Origin: Undibacterium sp. 5I1
Lineage (GTDB): Bacteria; Pseudomonadota; Gammaproteobacteria; Burkholderiales; Burkholderiaceae_D
Assembly: GCF_034314085.1 (NCBI RefSeq)
Contig: NZ_JAVIWI010000001.1
Location: 2,046,001 to 2,110,000, forward strand
Direction: 5' to 3'
Length of the DNA: 64,000 bases
In this document: piece by piece, positions 26,913-37,939 of the stretch
Layout: each line of letters begins with the position of its first letter
Position numbering within the stretch: position 1 is the stretch's first letter
Translations under genes and position numbers: made by a program
Notes under the pieces: generated by a model
The model's database searches: none
What the model saw: the letters and a program-made list of their open reading frames with translations, nothing else
Told to the model about the DNA's origin: nothing

Positions 26913-27571
26913 TTCGCCTCCGTTTTCTCTGTAGCAATGGCGGCATTAAAACCATTACCTGCTCTATTCCTCGCACGCTCAGAATCAGCAACCATATTGA
27001 CGATACGGATTCGGTCTTTACTTTTAACCTTGACGGCTTTGGATGGATCAAAATATTTACTGTCTTTACGACGACGCAAAGTTAATGCTACGGCTGCGAC
27101 AATGGCTACTAATAATATTGCCGCTGCTACTTCAAAAGCAAAAGCGTACTCTGTAAAGATCGCTATGCCTAGCGCTTTGGTATTTCCTATATTCTCAGCA
27201 GATGCTGGAATGCGATTATCCGGACGCAAAAATCCACGCCATAACACCGCTGACATTTCTAATACAATCAATACACCAACACTAGCGGCTAAAGGAAAAT
27301 GACTCCAAAATCCCTGGCGCAGCTTATCCATATTAATGTCAAGCATCATGACAACGAATAAAAACAGTACCATGACAGCACCAACATAAACCAATACTAA
27401 AACAATAGCTAAAAACTCTGCTTTCAGAAGTAACCAAATACCAGCAGCAGTAAAAAAGGCAAGTACTAAAAACAATGCTGCATGCACAGGACTACGTGCG
27501 GTAATCACTTGAACTGCGGCAAAAACCAATATCGCCGCAAATACATAAAATAAAATGGTTGTAAATTCCAT
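26909..27571 (-). CDS. nuoJ: NADH-quinone oxidoreductase subunit J
   Basis: Membrane-arm subunit of complex I next to the quinone chamber. It has 220 residues with five helices, including the flexible third helix segment [18 protein letters not shown]. The long basic C-terminal tail ([27 protein letters not shown]..) is cytoplasmic. It overlaps nuoK by 4 bp and follows nuoI after 27 bp. Confidence 0.96.
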   Translation of the reverse strand: MEFTTILFYVFAAILVFAAVQVITARSPVHAALFLVLAFFTAAGIWLLLKAEFLAIVLVLVYVGAVMVLFLFVVMMLDINMDKLRQGFWSHFPLAASVGVLIVLEMSAVLWRGFLRPDNRIPASAENIGNTKALGIAIFTEYAFAFEVAAAILLVAIVAAVALTLRRRKDSKYFDPSKAVKVKSKDRIRIVNMVADSERARNRAGNGFNAAIATEKTEAK

Positions 27572-27598
27572 ATTGAGCTAAATCCTGGTTATCCCTGA

Positions 27599-28087
27599 TT
27601 AACGATAAGCTGCATCAACACTACGTGCTGCTGCAATTTCAGTTTCGTAGCGATCACCTACGGCCAATAGCATTTCTTTAGTGAAGTACAGATCACCGCG
27701 TTTTTCGCCGTGATATTCAAGTACATGCGTTTCAACAATCGAATCAACTGGACAAGACTCTTCACAAAAACCACAAAAGATACATTTAGTCAGATCAATA
27801 TCGTAACGAGTTGTCCTACGCGTACCATCTTCACGTAAATCTGACTCAATCGTAATTGCCATTGCAGGACAAACCGCCTCACATAATTTACAAGCAATAC
27901 AACGTTCCTCACCATTTGGATACCGACGCAATGCATGTAAACCGCGAAAGCGTGGAGACTGAGGTGTTTTTTCTTCAGGAAACTGTACGGTAATCTTGCG
28001 GGCAAACATATAGCGTCCCGTGAGAGCTAAACCCTTAATCAATTCACGCAACATCAAGCTGCCGAAAAAGTCTTTAATTGCTTCCAT
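27599..28087 (-). CDS. nuoI: NADH-quinone oxidoreductase subunit I
   Basis: Peripheral-arm ferredoxin subunit carrying two [4Fe-4S] clusters (N6a, N6b) that pass electrons towards NuoB. The 162 residues show both motifs: [12 protein letters not shown] and [12 protein letters not shown], each CxxCxxCxxxCP. An N-terminal amphipathic segment contacts the membrane arm. It lies 13 bp after nuoH. Confidence 0.98.
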   Translation of the reverse strand: MEAIKDFFGSLMLRELIKGLALTGRYMFARKITVQFPEEKTPQSPRFRGLHALRRYPNGEERCIACKLCEAVCPAMAITIESDLREDGTRRTTRYDIDLTKCIFCGFCEESCPVDSIVETHVLEYHGEKRGDLYFTKEMLLAVGDRYETEIAAARSVDAAYR

Positions 28088-28100
28088 TTTTTTGAGCCTC

Positions 28101-29171
28101 TTACTTCCAAATATTCCAGGATGTTTGCATCCATGCAGCCACGATAACTAGGTAGACTAAAGTCAATGGAATAAACACTTTCCAACCTAAACGCATGATT
28201 TGATCATAGCGGTAGCGTGGGAAAGAAGCGCGCGCCCATATAAACATCGATACAACAACAAACGTTTTCAAACCTAGCCATATCCAGCCTGGTAACCAGG
28301 TTAAAGGTGCGATTTCAACTGGGGAAGACCATCCCCCCAGAAACATAAGGGATGCCATTGCAGAAATTAAAATCATATTGGCGTATTCTGCCAAGAAGAA
28401 CATCGCAAAAGACATACCTGAATATTCAACCATGTGACCAGCAACGATTTCAGACTCCCCTTCAACCACGTCGAAAGGATGTCGATTAGTTTCTGCAATA
28501 CCCGAGATGACATACACGACGAATACTGGCAACAAAGGTAACCAATTCCATGAAAAGATATTCAATCCGTAACTTGCAGCAAAACCATGTGTTTGACTAT
28601 TTACAATGTCGGTTAAATTCAGACTGCCAGATACCATCAGTACGATAACTAACACAAAACCCATTGCAATTTCATAAGAAACCATCTGCGCAGAGGCACG
28701 CATAGCGCCCAAGAAAGCATATTTGGAATTAGATGCCCAGCCTGCAATGATAATTCCGTAAACTTCCATTGATGTAATCGCCATAACCAAAAGCAAACCG
28801 GCGTTTACATTCGCCAACACAGTTTCTGGTCCGAATGGAATGACAGACCATGCAGCGAGTGCCGGCATAATTGTCATAATTGGCGCCAAAATGAACAGTA
28901 CTTTATTCGCTTTAGCGGGAACAATAATTTCTTTTAAAAGCAATTTGAGGGCATCTGCAATTGGCTGTAATAAACCAGCGGGGCCAACTCGGTTAGGGCC
29001 AAGGCGAATGTGCATCCAGCCGATCATCTTACGTTCCCATAGGGTCAAGTAAGCAACGCACCCCATTACTGGCAAAGTAATGCACACAATTTTAACTAAG
29101 GTCCAAACCAGTGGCCAAAGAGCACCTAAATATTGTTGGCCATAGGCTTCTATGGTGAGCAGCAAACTCAT
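28101..29171 (-). CDS. nuoH: NADH-quinone oxidoreductase subunit H
   Basis: Membrane subunit at the junction with the peripheral arm, forming much of the quinone-binding chamber. It has 356 residues and eight or more helices. Typical motifs are [21 protein letters not shown], the acidic loop [20 protein letters not shown] and [22 protein letters not shown]. Its start codon overlaps the end of nuoG by one base. Confidence 0.98.
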   Translation of the reverse strand: MSLLLTIEAYGQQYLGALWPLVWTLVKIVCITLPVMGCVAYLTLWERKMIGWMHIRLGPNRVGPAGLLQPIADALKLLLKEIIVPAKANKVLFILAPIMTIMPALAAWSVIPFGPETVLANVNAGLLLVMAITSMEVYGIIIAGWASNSKYAFLGAMRASAQMVSYEIAMGFVLVIVLMVSGSLNLTDIVNSQTHGFAASYGLNIFSWNWLPLLPVFVVYVISGIAETNRHPFDVVEGESEIVAGHMVEYSGMSFAMFFLAEYANMILISAMASLMFLGGWSSPVEIAPLTWLPGWIWLGLKTFVVVSMFIWARASFPRYRYDQIMRLGWKVFIPLTLVYLVIVAAWMQTSWNIWK

Positions 29172-31492
29172 TACGCACGCTCCACTGTAATAGCACCAAA
29201 CATCGGCCCTAAAGACTTAGTAGCTATATGACCGGCAGCAATTCGCACGACGTTATCAGGCAAATTTTTACCCAACATAGCTGGCAAGGTAGCCGAACCT
29301 TGGCCTTGTGACACTTTGACGTAATCGCCTTCTTTTAAACTTAACTGAGCAAATTGTACTGAACTCAAAAATACTTCTGGTGCTTTTGCATCCACAGTTT
29401 TTTGCAAAGATTCTGATCTTCTTACTATCGCATCAGTACTATAAATTGCCACATCCGAGACTCGCTCCAAACCTGCGGATACTGATGACGAAAATACCGG
29501 AACTTGCGCACTGATGTTGTTCAACAGCGTAGATAATGCAGTTAAATTTTCACCCAACACAGAATCACGAACAGATTCTGAAGTTTCAAATTCGAAATTT
29601 GGCAAGTCTAATAAATTACCTAACACGCGCAAGACTTTCCAAGCTGGACGGGTATCACTTAGCGGCTTGACAACGCCATGAAAACTTTGAGGACGTCCCT
29701 CACAATTAACGAATGTACCAGCGGTTTCTGTAAATGGGGAAACAGGTAATAAGACGTCAGCATAATCAAGTCCATGCTTATAAGCCGATAAAGAAACAAC
29801 CATTTCTGCTTGATCTAGAGCGAACTTTGCCTGTTGAGGATTAGCGCAATCAAGCTCAGGCTCAGCATGTAATAAAATATAAGCTTTTTTAGGTTGCGCA
29901 AATAGAGATTGAGCGTTGGTAGCAATGTTTGGTATTGCTCCAGCCAAATATCCACCAACCGTATTTGCTGCCTCCGTTAAATAACCAAAACCAGCATTAA
30001 CATTTTGCGCTATCCATTGTGCCAAAACATGTAATTGACAAGCCTCAGGATGCTGGGCGGCCGCATTACCCAAAAACACTCCAGAGTTATTTTTCAACAG
30101 ACTCTCTGCAATTGCTACTGCTACTGCAGATGCTTGTACATGCTCAAAACCGGAAGGTTTAGGAATCTCTTTTTTAGTCGCAATTACAACCGCTACTTCT
30201 GCTAAAAAACTCAACCAAGCTGATGGCGCAATAACAGCATTATTTGCCAAACTGATTAGTAACTCATCATCCGTTGCATGTAATACATTTAACTTTGCAC
30301 CCATTTTTACCGCTTGGCGCAAACGTGCAGCTAACAATGGATGATCCTTACGCAGAAAAGAACCGATTACAAAAATATTTTTCAATTGAGAGAAGTCAAC
30401 AATGGACATACCCAACCATGGTTTAACCTTGTCATCAATAGAAAAATCTGACTGACGTAAGCGGAAGTCGACATTATCTGAACCAAGGCCGCGAACTAAA
30501 CGCTGTAACAACGTCAATTCTTCTAAAGTTGAATTAGCAGTAGCTGCTGCTGCAATCGCTACAGCACCATGCTCATGCTTGATATTCCGTAATCCATGTG
30601 CGACATACTCTAACGCAGTCTGCCAATCGGTTTCTTGCCACTGACCACCTTGTTTAATCATAGGTTTAGTCAAGCGCTCCGTGCTATTTAAACCTTCATA
30701 GGCAAAGCGATCTTTATCAGAAATCCAGCATTCGTTGACTGCTTCATTTTCCAGCGGAACAACCCGCATCACTTTGTTATTCTTTACCTGAATAATCAAG
30801 TTGGAGCCTAAACCATCATGTGCGCTAATCGATTTACGGCGAGACAGCTCCCAAGTTCGGGCAGAGAAGCGAAACGGTTTAGATGTTAACGCTCCTACCG
30901 GGCACAGATCAATCATGTTTCCGGACAATTCGGAGTCCACCGTCTTACCAACAAACGAAGTAATCTCTGCATGCTCACCACGACCAAGCATTCCTAGTTC
31001 CATTACGCCAGCGATTTCCTGGCCAAAACGAACACAACGGGTACAGTGAATACAGCGGCTCATTTCTTCCATAGAAATAAGCGGACCGACATTTTTATGA
31101 AAAACCACACGTTTTTCTTCGTCGTAGCGTGAACTACCTGCGCCATAACCTACAGCTAAATCTTGAAGTTGACACTCGCCGCCTTGGTCACAAATTGGAC
31201 AATCAAGTGGATGGTTAATCAGGAGAAATTCCATTACTCCCTTTTGTGCCTTAATCGCTTTATCGCTATTGGAACGCACAATCATGCCAGCGGTCACCGG
31301 CGTAGCACAAGCTGGTAAAGGCTTAGGGGCTTTTTCTACTTCAACCAGACACATGCGGCAATTAGCCGCAATAGACAATTTTTTGTGATAGCAAAAGTGA
31401 GGAATGTAGGTGCCAAGTTTATTTGCAGCATCCATTACCATGCTGCCTTCTTGCACTTCGACTTTTTTGCCGTCTATTTCGATTTCAACCAT
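29171..31492 (-). CDS. nuoG: NADH-quinone oxidoreductase subunit G
   Basis: Large iron-sulfur subunit of the NADH-dehydrogenase arm. The 773 residues start with a 2Fe-2S ferredoxin domain ([21 protein letters not shown]), followed by the His/Cys N5 site ([14 protein letters not shown]) and the N4 site ([11 protein letters not shown]). The rest is a molybdopterin-oxidoreductase-like domain without molybdenum. Neither the sequence nor the spacing shows the extra N7 cysteines of E. coli NuoG. It sits 32 bp after nuoF. Confidence 0.97.
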   Translation of the reverse strand: MVEIEIDGKKVEVQEGSMVMDAANKLGTYIPHFCYHKKLSIAANCRMCLVEVEKAPKPLPACATPVTAGMIVRSNSDKAIKAQKGVMEFLLINHPLDCPICDQGGECQLQDLAVGYGAGSSRYDEEKRVVFHKNVGPLISMEEMSRCIHCTRCVRFGQEIAGVMELGMLGRGEHAEITSFVGKTVDSELSGNMIDLCPVGALTSKPFRFSARTWELSRRKSISAHDGLGSNLIIQVKNNKVMRVVPLENEAVNECWISDKDRFAYEGLNSTERLTKPMIKQGGQWQETDWQTALEYVAHGLRNIKHEHGAVAIAAAATANSTLEELTLLQRLVRGLGSDNVDFRLRQSDFSIDDKVKPWLGMSIVDFSQLKNIFVIGSFLRKDHPLLAARLRQAVKMGAKLNVLHATDDELLISLANNAVIAPSAWLSFLAEVAVVIATKKEIPKPSGFEHVQASAVAVAIAESLLKNNSGVFLGNAAAQHPEACQLHVLAQWIAQNVNAGFGYLTEAANTVGGYLAGAIPNIATNAQSLFAQPKKAYILLHAEPELDCANPQQAKFALDQAEMVVSLSAYKHGLDYADVLLPVSPFTETAGTFVNCEGRPQSFHGVVKPLSDTRPAWKVLRVLGNLLDLPNFEFETSESVRDSVLGENLTALSTLLNNISAQVPVFSSSVSAGLERVSDVAIYSTDAIVRRSESLQKTVDAKAPEVFLSSVQFAQLSLKEGDYVKVSQGQGSATLPAMLGKNLPDNVVRIAAGHIATKSLGPMFGAITVERA

Positions 31493-31524
31493 GGTTTACT
31501 CTGAAGTACTCTATCTGAGCTGGC

Positions 31525-32820
31525 TTAAATGTAAGCAGGAACCAAGCAATGTTTATGCTCGATGTGATATTCAAATTCTTCGCGGAAATTCTTAATGAAT
31601 GCGCGGACTGGCATCGCTGCAGCATCACCCAACGCGCAAATTGTTCGGCCTTGAATGTTGTCAGCGATCGAGTTCAGCATATCCAGATCATCTGGCCTGC
31701 CCTGCCCGTTCTCGATACGATGAACCATACGATACATCCAGCCTGTACCCTCGCGACAAGGAGTACATTGACCACAGGATTCTTCAAAATAGAAATAGGA
31801 CAAACGTAATAAAGATTTAACCATGCAACGGGTTTCGTCCATCACGATCACGGCACCAGAACCCAACATTGAACCCGCCTTAGCAATGGAATCATAATCC
31901 AAGTCGGTAGACATCATTACGTCACCTGTAATTACTGGAGCCGATGATCCGCCAGGGATCACAGCCTTAATTTTCTTACCCCCACGCATACCGCCAGCGA
32001 GTTCTAACAAGGTAGCGAATGGCGTACCCAATGGAATTTCGTAATTACCGGGCCTTTCCACGTCGCCAGAAATTGAAAAAATCTTAGTGCCACCATTATT
32101 TGGCTTACCTAAAGCTGCATATTTCTCACCGCCCATTGCGAAAACAAACGGGACCGCGGCAAAAGTCTCCGTGTTGTTAATCGTAGTTGGCTTGCCATAC
32201 AAACCAAAGCTAGCGGGGAATGGTGGCTTAAAGCGTGGTTGCCCCTTTTTGCCCTCCAAAGACTCTAGCAAGGCCGTTTCTTCACCACATATATATGCGC
32301 CATAACCATGGAAAGCATGTAACTGGAAAGAGAACTCAGATCCATGAATTTTATCGCCCAGCATTCCTGCCGCACGAGCCTCTTCGAGAGCCTCTTCAAA
32401 GCGATCATAATCAGCAAAAATTTCCCCATGGATATAGTTATAGCCGACAGTGATACCCATAGCATAAGCACCAATCGCCATACCCTCAATTAAAGAGTGC
32501 GGGTTATAACGAATTATGTCCCGATCTTTAAATGTACCCGGCTCACCCTCATCTGTATTACAAACCAAATACTTTTGCCCAGGATATTGACGTGGCATAA
32601 AGCTCCACTTCAAGCCAGTAGGGAAACCCGCACCGCCGCGACCACGCAACGATGATGCTTTTAGCTCAGCAATTACTTGCTCTGGTGGGATTTTCTCATC
32701 AAGAATACGCTTTAAAGATTGGTAGCCACCACGTGCCACATAATCTTGTAGATGCCAATTTTTGCCGTCTAAACCCGCAAGAATCAAAGGATTGATATGG
32801 CGATTATGCAGACTCGTCAT
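31525..32820 (-). CDS. nuoF: NADH-quinone oxidoreductase subunit F
   Basis: The NADH- and FMN-binding subunit, 431 residues, where electrons enter complex I. It has the FMN/NADH loop [20 protein letters not shown], the [18 protein letters not shown] segment and the N3 [4Fe-4S] cysteines in [11 protein letters not shown] and CALGDAA. The ATG shares a base with the nuoE stop at 32820, so the two are coupled. Confidence 0.98.
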   Translation of the reverse strand: MTSLHNRHINPLILAGLDGKNWHLQDYVARGGYQSLKRILDEKIPPEQVIAELKASSLRGRGGAGFPTGLKWSFMPRQYPGQKYLVCNTDEGEPGTFKDRDIIRYNPHSLIEGMAIGAYAMGITVGYNYIHGEIFADYDRFEEALEEARAAGMLGDKIHGSEFSFQLHAFHGYGAYICGEETALLESLEGKKGQPRFKPPFPASFGLYGKPTTINNTETFAAVPFVFAMGGEKYAALGKPNNGGTKIFSISGDVERPGNYEIPLGTPFATLLELAGGMRGGKKIKAVIPGGSSAPVITGDVMMSTDLDYDSIAKAGSMLGSGAVIVMDETRCMVKSLLRLSYFYFEESCGQCTPCREGTGWMYRMVHRIENGQGRPDDLDMLNSIADNIQGRTICALGDAAAMPVRAFIKNFREEFEYHIEHKHCLVPAYI

Positions 32821-33309
32821 TATTTACCCGTCTCTGTGAGTTCGGAAACCAGCGAGTCAATTTTTTCATTCGTCATAAAGCTGCACATGCGTTTATTATT
32901 TACCAGCATGACTGGCGCATCACCACAAGCTCCCATGCACTCACCCTCAACTAAAGTAAATAAGCCATCTGCACTAGACTCTTTATAGCCCAATCCAAGC
33001 TTAGCTTTTAAATGATTCGCAGCTCGTTCGCCACCAGACAGAGCGCAGGGCAAATTAGTACAAACTGAAATCTTGAATTTACCAACTGGCTTCGTGTTGT
33101 ACATGTTATAAAACGTAGCAACCTCCTGAACAGCAACAGCAGGCATACCGATGTAGTCGGCTAAAGTCTGCATCACTGCAGGGGAAACCCAGCCAGTCTC
33201 GTCCTGCGCAATAGCCAATGCAGCCATAACAGCTGATTGACGCTGATCGGCAGGGAACTTTGCAAGTTCACGATCAATTTTTTTAAATGCCTGCTCTGAT
33301 AACACCATA
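32820..33309 (-). CDS. nuoE: NADH-quinone oxidoreductase subunit E
   Basis: A 2Fe-2S thioredoxin-like subunit that pairs with NuoF. The start at 33309 ([10 protein letters not shown]) is chosen because GAGG lies about 8 bases upstream and the 162-residue product fits the family; an earlier in-frame start would add 21 unconserved residues overlapping the nuoD end. Cluster N1a cysteines are in [11 protein letters not shown] and [11 protein letters not shown]. It is separated from nuoD by 39 bp. Confidence 0.95.
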
Positions 33310-33348
33310 GCTTTTGCCTCTATTGTTGACACGCCGTGATTAAATAAT

Positions 33349-34602
33349 CTAGCGGTCAATCTCACCAAACACAATATCTTGCGTACCGATAATCGTCACC
33401 GCATCAGCAATCATGTGACCTTTTGCCATCTCATCCAAACCCTGCAAATGCGCAAATCCAGGTGCTCGAATTTTTAGACGATAAGGCTTATTCGCACCAT
33501 CAGACATCAAATAAATACCAAACTCACCCTTTGGATGCTCAACTGCGGCATAAGCCTCACCAGCAGGAACATGAAAACCTTCAGTAAATAATTTGAAGTG
33601 ATGGATCAATTCTTCCATGTTGGACTTCATATTCACACGTGAAGGAGGCGCAACTTTATGATTTGCACTAATCACGGGGCCAGAATTATTACGCAGCCAT
33701 TCAACGCATTGCTTGATAATGCGGTTTGATTGGCGCATTTCCTCAACGCGAACGAGGTAGCGATCATAACTATCCCCGTTAACACCGACAGGAATATCAA
33801 AATCTAACAAGTCGTAAACTTCATAGGGCTGTTTTTTACGGAGATCCCACTCAATACCAGAGCCACGCAACATTGGGCCAGTAAAACCCATCGCCTTAGC
33901 ACGCTCAGGAGAGACAACTCCAATCCCTACCAACCGCTGCTTCCAAATTCGATTATCAGTCAACAAGGTTTCGTATTCATCAACATAGGTTGGGAAGCGA
34001 TTAGTAAAATCTTCAATAAAATCGAGCAAAGATCCTTGGCGATTTTCATTCAACGCACGCATCGCCTTATCATTCTTCAGCTGTGAAGTAGTGAACTTTG
34101 GCATCTGCTCAGGTAAATCGCGATACACGCCACCAGGACGATAGTACGCAGCATGCAAACGAGCGCCGGAGACAGCCTCGTAGCAGTCCATCAAATCTTC
34201 GCGCTCACGGAAAGCATACAGAAATACGGCCATCGCACCAACGTCAAGCGCATGCGCACCTATCCACAATAAGTGATTTAGAAGACGAGTAATTTCGTCA
34301 AACATTACGCGAATATATTGGGCTCGTAATGGCACTTCCAAACCAAGCATTTTTTCTATCGCCATCACATAGGCATGCTCGTTGGCCATCATCGACACAT
34401 AATCGAGTCGATCCATATATGGCACAGATTGCAAATAGGTTTTTTGCTCTGCCAACTTCTCAGTACCGCGATGCAACAATCCAATATGAGGGTCAGCTCG
34501 CTGAATTACCTCACCATCCAACTCAAGCACAAGACGTAACACACCATGCGCAGCAGGATGTTGCGGACCAAAATTTAATGTGTAATTTTTAATTTCAGCC
34601 AT
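33349..34602 (-). CDS. nuoD: NADH-quinone oxidoreductase subunit D
   Basis: The 49-kDa subunit, derived from the NiFe-hydrogenase large subunit, that forms the quinone site with NuoB. The 417 residues begin with [20 protein letters not shown] (including the quinone-site histidine) and end with the family signature [18 protein letters not shown]. It overlaps the nuoC stop by one base. Confidence 0.98.
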   Translation of the reverse strand: MAEIKNYTLNFGPQHPAAHGVLRLVLELDGEVIQRADPHIGLLHRGTEKLAEQKTYLQSVPYMDRLDYVSMMANEHAYVMAIEKMLGLEVPLRAQYIRVMFDEITRLLNHLLWIGAHALDVGAMAVFLYAFREREDLMDCYEAVSGARLHAAYYRPGGVYRDLPEQMPKFTTSQLKNDKAMRALNENRQGSLLDFIEDFTNRFPTYVDEYETLLTDNRIWKQRLVGIGVVSPERAKAMGFTGPMLRGSGIEWDLRKKQPYEVYDLLDFDIPVGVNGDSYDRYLVRVEEMRQSNRIIKQCVEWLRNNSGPVISANHKVAPPSRVNMKSNMEELIHHFKLFTEGFHVPAGEAYAAVEHPKGEFGIYLMSDGANKPYRLKIRAPGFAHLQGLDEMAKGHMIADAVTIIGTQDIVFGEIDR

Positions 34603-35198
34603 TATTTGATCCCATAGTGTTCTTCACGAATAATGCGCGGTATGTTCTCACGCGGATCTATCGTTACTGGCTGATAAACAACTCGCTTTTGCTCAGGGTC
34701 ATAGCGCATTTCCACATAACCCGAGACTGGGAAATCTTTACGGAAAGGATGACCGATGAAACCATAGTCAGTAAGAATCCGACGCAAATCATTGTGGCCA
34801 TCAAACAAAATACCAAAAAAGTCGAATGCTTCTCGCTCGTACCAATTAGCCGCATTCCACACATCTATCAGGGAAGGCACGACTGGCATCTCGTCATCTG
34901 CAGCAAATACTCTGACTCGCAAACGCCAGTTATGATGAACTGACAGCAAGTGCGAAACAATCGCAAAACGAGCACCGTCCCAAGCACCATCGCCGTATGT
35001 AGAGTAATCGACACCGCACAAATCAATCAACTCTTCGAACTGAGTAGACGCGTGATCGCGCAAATCTCTCATAACCTGCAAATACGCTGTCGGCGCTACG
35101 ACTATCGTCAACTCCCCCAAAGCAAGGGTAGATCGCAACAGTCTGTCGCCCAACACATCTTTTACAGCAGTATCGAGGATTTCTAATTTTGTAGTCAT
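34602..35198 (-). CDS. nuoC: NADH-quinone oxidoreductase subunit C
   Basis: The 30-kDa peripheral-arm subunit, 198 residues, stand-alone here rather than fused to NuoD as in E. coli. The signature is [30 protein letters not shown] followed by [12 protein letters not shown]. The start lies 45 bp after nuoB. Confidence 0.98.
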   Translation of the reverse strand: MTTKLEILDTAVKDVLGDRLLRSTLALGELTIVVAPTAYLQVMRDLRDHASTQFEELIDLCGVDYSTYGDGAWDGARFAIVSHLLSVHHNWRLRVRVFAADDEMPVVPSLIDVWNAANWYEREAFDFFGILFDGHNDLRRILTDYGFIGHPFRKDFPVSGYVEMRYDPEQKRVVYQPVTIDPRENIPRIIREEHYGIK

Positions 35199-35243
35199 AG
35201 TAAGTGCCGCCCTAAATCGCTTGATTCACTTGAATTGGCTGGA

Positions 35244-35720
35244 TTAGCGCGCAATCGTATTGGTACGTTTAATCTTATTTTGCAACTGAATAATGCCGTA
35301 CAAAAGAGCTTCAGCGGTCGGAGGGCAGCCGGGCACGTAAATATCCACAGGAACAATCCGGTCACAACCGCGAACTACTGAGTATGAATAATGATAATAA
35401 CCACCGCCATTAGCACAAGAACCCATAGAGATAACCCAGCGCGGCTCTGCCATCTGATCATAAACCTTACGCAAAGCGGGAGCCATTTTATTACACAAAG
35501 TACCTGCCACAATCATGACATCGGATTGACGTGGAGATGGTCGGAAGACGACGCCAAAACGGTCAAGATCATAACGCGAAGCACCGGCATGCATCATCTC
35601 AACCGCGCAACACGCCAAACCAAATGTCATCGGCCACATTGAACCTGTGCGCGTCCAATTGATGAGCTTATCCGCCGTGGTCGTGACGAAACCTTCGCTT
35701 AATACACCTTCAATAGCCAT
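35244..35720 (-). CDS. nuoB: NADH-quinone oxidoreductase subunit B
   Basis: Carries the terminal [4Fe-4S] cluster N2 that reduces quinone. The 158 residues have the tandem cysteines in [12 protein letters not shown], then GSCANGGG and VPGCPP, the complete N2 ligand set. It lies 6 bp after nuoA. Confidence 0.98.
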   Translation of the reverse strand: MAIEGVLSEGFVTTTADKLINWTRTGSMWPMTFGLACCAVEMMHAGASRYDLDRFGVVFRPSPRQSDVMIVAGTLCNKMAPALRKVYDQMAEPRWVISMGSCANGGGYYHYSYSVVRGCDRIVPVDIYVPGCPPTAEALLYGIIQLQNKIKRTNTIAR

Positions 35721-35726
35721 AATCCA

Positions 35727-36086
35727 TTACTCCCAATCGAGGGCGCCCTTTTTCCAGATGTACCAAAAGCCCACGGCAAACTCCAAAATAAATCCAAGCA
35801 TAATCAGAAAACCCGACCAACCCAAATCGCGCATTGCTACGGCCCAAGGGAAGAAAAAAGCAGTTTCCAAATCAAACAAAATAAACAAAATAGCAACGAG
35901 GTAGTAGCGCACATCAAACTTCATGCGCGCATCTTCGAAGGCCTCAAAGCCACATTCATAGGGAGATGTTTTTTGACTATCTGGCTTGAAGGGGGCAAGT
36001 ATGCGCCCTAAAATTTGCGGAACGATACCAACCGCAATACCAACCAGAATAAAGAGAAGAACAGGGAAATAATTTTCGAGGTTCAC
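35727..36086 (-). CDS. nuoA: NADH-quinone oxidoreductase subunit A
   Basis: First gene of the complex I operon, a three-helix membrane subunit of 119 residues. It has the conserved loop [34 protein letters not shown] with the cysteine that reports the active/deactive state, and the helix ending FFFPWAV. The 114-bp gap to tRNA-Leu probably contains the operon promoter. Confidence 0.98.
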   Translation of the reverse strand: MNLENYFPVLLFILVGIAVGIVPQILGRILAPFKPDSQKTSPYECGFEAFEDARMKFDVRYYLVAILFILFDLETAFFFPWAVAMRDLGWSGFLIMLGFILEFAVGFWYIWKKGALDWE

Positions 36087-36200
36087 GTTAGGCTACCTGT
36101 ATTTAAACGTCACATTAAAGCAAATCATACCAAAGCATAACAAACTAAAAATGACTAACTTCCTCGACCAAGTCAGCATGTAGATCTGACCGTATTTTAT

Positions 36201-36285
36201 TGGTGCCGACGACGAGACTCGAACTCGTACAGCTTTCGCCACTACCCCCTCAAGATAGCGTGTCTACCAATTTCACCACGTCGGC
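36201..36285 (-). tRNA. tRNA-Leu (anticodon GAG), CCA encoded
   Basis: An 85-base class II tRNA on the minus strand: acceptor GCCGACG/CGTCGGC, anticodon stem CTATC/GGTAG with loop TTGAGGG, a long variable arm, T arm ending GAGTTCGAGTCTC, discriminator A and encoded CCA. Its place between secG and nuoA is typical of Burkholderiales. Confidence 0.96.
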
Positions 36286-36370
36286 TTAAGCCCAGCATTC
36301 TACTATACCAACTGCAATTGTTCAACGCACAATTGCAGTTATTCAATCTTTTTACGGTACAAAAACTGGC

Positions 36371-36748
36371 TTACTTAGGAATCTGATTTACCTGACCCGC
36401 AGTACTTGCAGGAGCAGCAACGACGGGAGCAGAAGCAGAGGCAGCAGCACTAGAAGCCGGAGCAGACTTGGATGCAGGCAAATTATCCATGACGCCACCT
36501 GACACTGAACGATTAGTGCCGATGTAAGCTAACGCCAAAGTCGCGCCAAAGAAAATCGCGGCAGCAAGACCTGTGGACTTAGATAAAAAATTAGAGGATC
36601 CAGTGGCGCCAAACAAGCTACCAGAGGCGCCGGAGCCAAATGATGCGCCCATATCTGCGCCCTTGCCGTGCTGCAAAAGAACCAGACCGATAATTGCCAG
36701 CGCAGACAAAACCTGGACAACCACTACCACTGTAAACAAAGTATGCAT
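36371..36748 (-). CDS. secG: Preprotein translocase subunit SecG
   Basis: Accessory subunit of the SecYEG channel, 125 residues. It has two membrane helices (about 3-23 and 55-75) joined by the conserved loop LLQHGKGADMGASFGSGASGSLFGATGSSNFL. The C-terminal 40 residues are Ala/Ser/Pro-rich and poorly conserved. It lies about 60 bp after tpiA and just before tRNA-Leu, probably on one transcript with them. Confidence 0.96.
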   Translation of the reverse strand: MHTLFTVVVVVQVLSALAIIGLVLLQHGKGADMGASFGSGASGSLFGATGSSNFLSKSTGLAAAIFFGATLALAYIGTNRSVSGGVMDNLPASKSAPASSAAASASAPVVAAPASTAGQVNQIPK

Positions 36749-36808
36749 TCAAAACACCTAATTAAATTAATCGTAAAACAAAGAACAATCTCTCAACGCC
36801 CTAAAAAA

Positions 36809-37558
36809 TTAGATGGCGTCGACAATTGCGAGAAAATCAGCCGCTTTCAAGGCAGCACCACCGATAAGACCGCCATCGATATCAGCCATCGCCAATAGCT
36901 CTTTTGCGTTATCGGGCTTCATACTTCCGCCATACAATATTTGCATGCCAGCAGCCAGGTCAACATCCTTAGCAATCAATTGCTGACGAAGCACTGCATG
37001 AACAACTTGCGCCATTTGCGGAGTCGCAGTTTTACCCGTCCCTATCGCCCAAACTGGCTCATAAGCAATCACAATATTTGCCAGTGCATCAACACCAATC
37101 AAATCCAATACCGCCTGCAATTGACTTGAAACAACCGCATTAGTTTGTCCCGACTCGCGCTGCTCCAAAGTCTCACCGACACAAACAATTGGATGCAAAC
37201 CTGCGCTTAATGCCTGCAAAGCTTTTTGCGCTACCAGATCATTAGACTCATGATGATAGGCGCGACGCTCAGAATGCCCAACAATCACATAAGAACATCC
37301 GCAATCCACCAGCATTCCAGCAGATACTTCACCCGTATAAGCGCCCGAGCCGTGCACAGAAACATCTTGAGCGCCCAAGAAAATACCACTACCAGTCAAA
37401 TCATCCGCGCATTGCGCCAAATATGGTGCGGGAGCACAGACCAGAACATCACAAGCCGCATTTGGGTTTAAACCCGCACGCAACTCTGATAAAAGTGCTT
37501 TATTGGCAGCAAAACTGCCGTTCATTTTCCAGTTACCAGCTATCAGTTTGCGTCGCAT
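36809..37558 (-). CDS. tpiA: Triosephosphate isomerase
   Basis: Interconverts dihydroxyacetone phosphate and glyceraldehyde 3-phosphate in glycolysis/gluconeogenesis. The ATG at 37558 ([15 protein letters not shown]) gives the usual 249 residues; an upstream in-frame start would add 30 unconserved residues. The active site is complete: Asn/Lys in GNWKMN, His in IVGHSERR, catalytic Glu in [16 protein letters not shown], and the phosphate loop [10 protein letters not shown]. Confidence 0.97.
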   Translation of the reverse strand: MRRKLIAGNWKMNGSFAANKALLSELRAGLNPNAACDVLVCAPAPYLAQCADDLTGSGIFLGAQDVSVHGSGAYTGEVSAGMLVDCGCSYVIVGHSERRAYHHESNDLVAQKALQALSAGLHPIVCVGETLEQRESGQTNAVVSSQLQAVLDLIGVDALANIVIAYEPVWAIGTGKTATPQMAQVVHAVLRQQLIAKDVDLAAGMQILYGGSMKPDNAKELLAMADIDGGLIGGAALKAADFLAIVDAI

Positions 37559-37720
37559 AGCAGCCCAAAATTTAATTAACCGTCTATTGTAGCCGCCTGA
37601 GCAAGAGGGGTCAAATTCGCGATGCCAAAAAAAGTGAATGCACTGCAATTCAAATAAATATTTGCGTCAATCAATTAACCAAAAGCATCGGCGATATCGC
37701 TTTGGAAGTCAAAAGACATA

Positions 37721-37807
37721 AATATACTCCCAGTTAGTATATTAAAGATGTCCAATGATTTACTGGGCAATAAGACTATTTACACAAAAAATAAGGGGAG
37801 TATATTT
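37721..37807 (+). repeat. R1 interspersed repeat, copy D
   Basis: Full-length copy: AATATACTCCC, AGTATATT, GATGTCCAATGATTTACTGGGC (decayed dyad), TATTTACACAAAAAATA, GGGGAGTATATT. Confidence 0.87.
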
Positions 37808-37830
37808 ATGATCTATTCTTAATTCGTTTT

Positions 37831-37931
37831 TAGGGCATACGCAAAATATCCCAACAAGGCATAGCGACGCAGATAGTACTGTAAGTACAGCTAGGAGCCA
37901 CAATATGGTTGGGGCGGTTTTGCGTAAGCCC
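37831..37931 (+). repeat. R2 interspersed repeat, copy C
   Basis: A 101-bp copy with termini TAGGGCATACGCAAAA / TTTTGCGTAAGCCCA and a core with CCAACAAGGCATAGCGACG and CAGCTAGGAGCCAC. Compared with copy B, the A/T of the AGGAC end has become G on one side and C on the other, keeping the ends complementary. Confidence 0.88.
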
Positions 37932-37939
37932 AAATTTTG

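Larger units (their letters stand above)
37559..37939. other. Intergenic region with paired repeats R1-D and R2-C
   Basis: A 381-bp gap between tpiA and the quinone oxidoreductase gene. It contains the tpiA promoter region, repeat R1-D (37721-37807) and R2-C (37831-37931), separated by 23 bp. No gene is visible. Confidence 0.75.
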
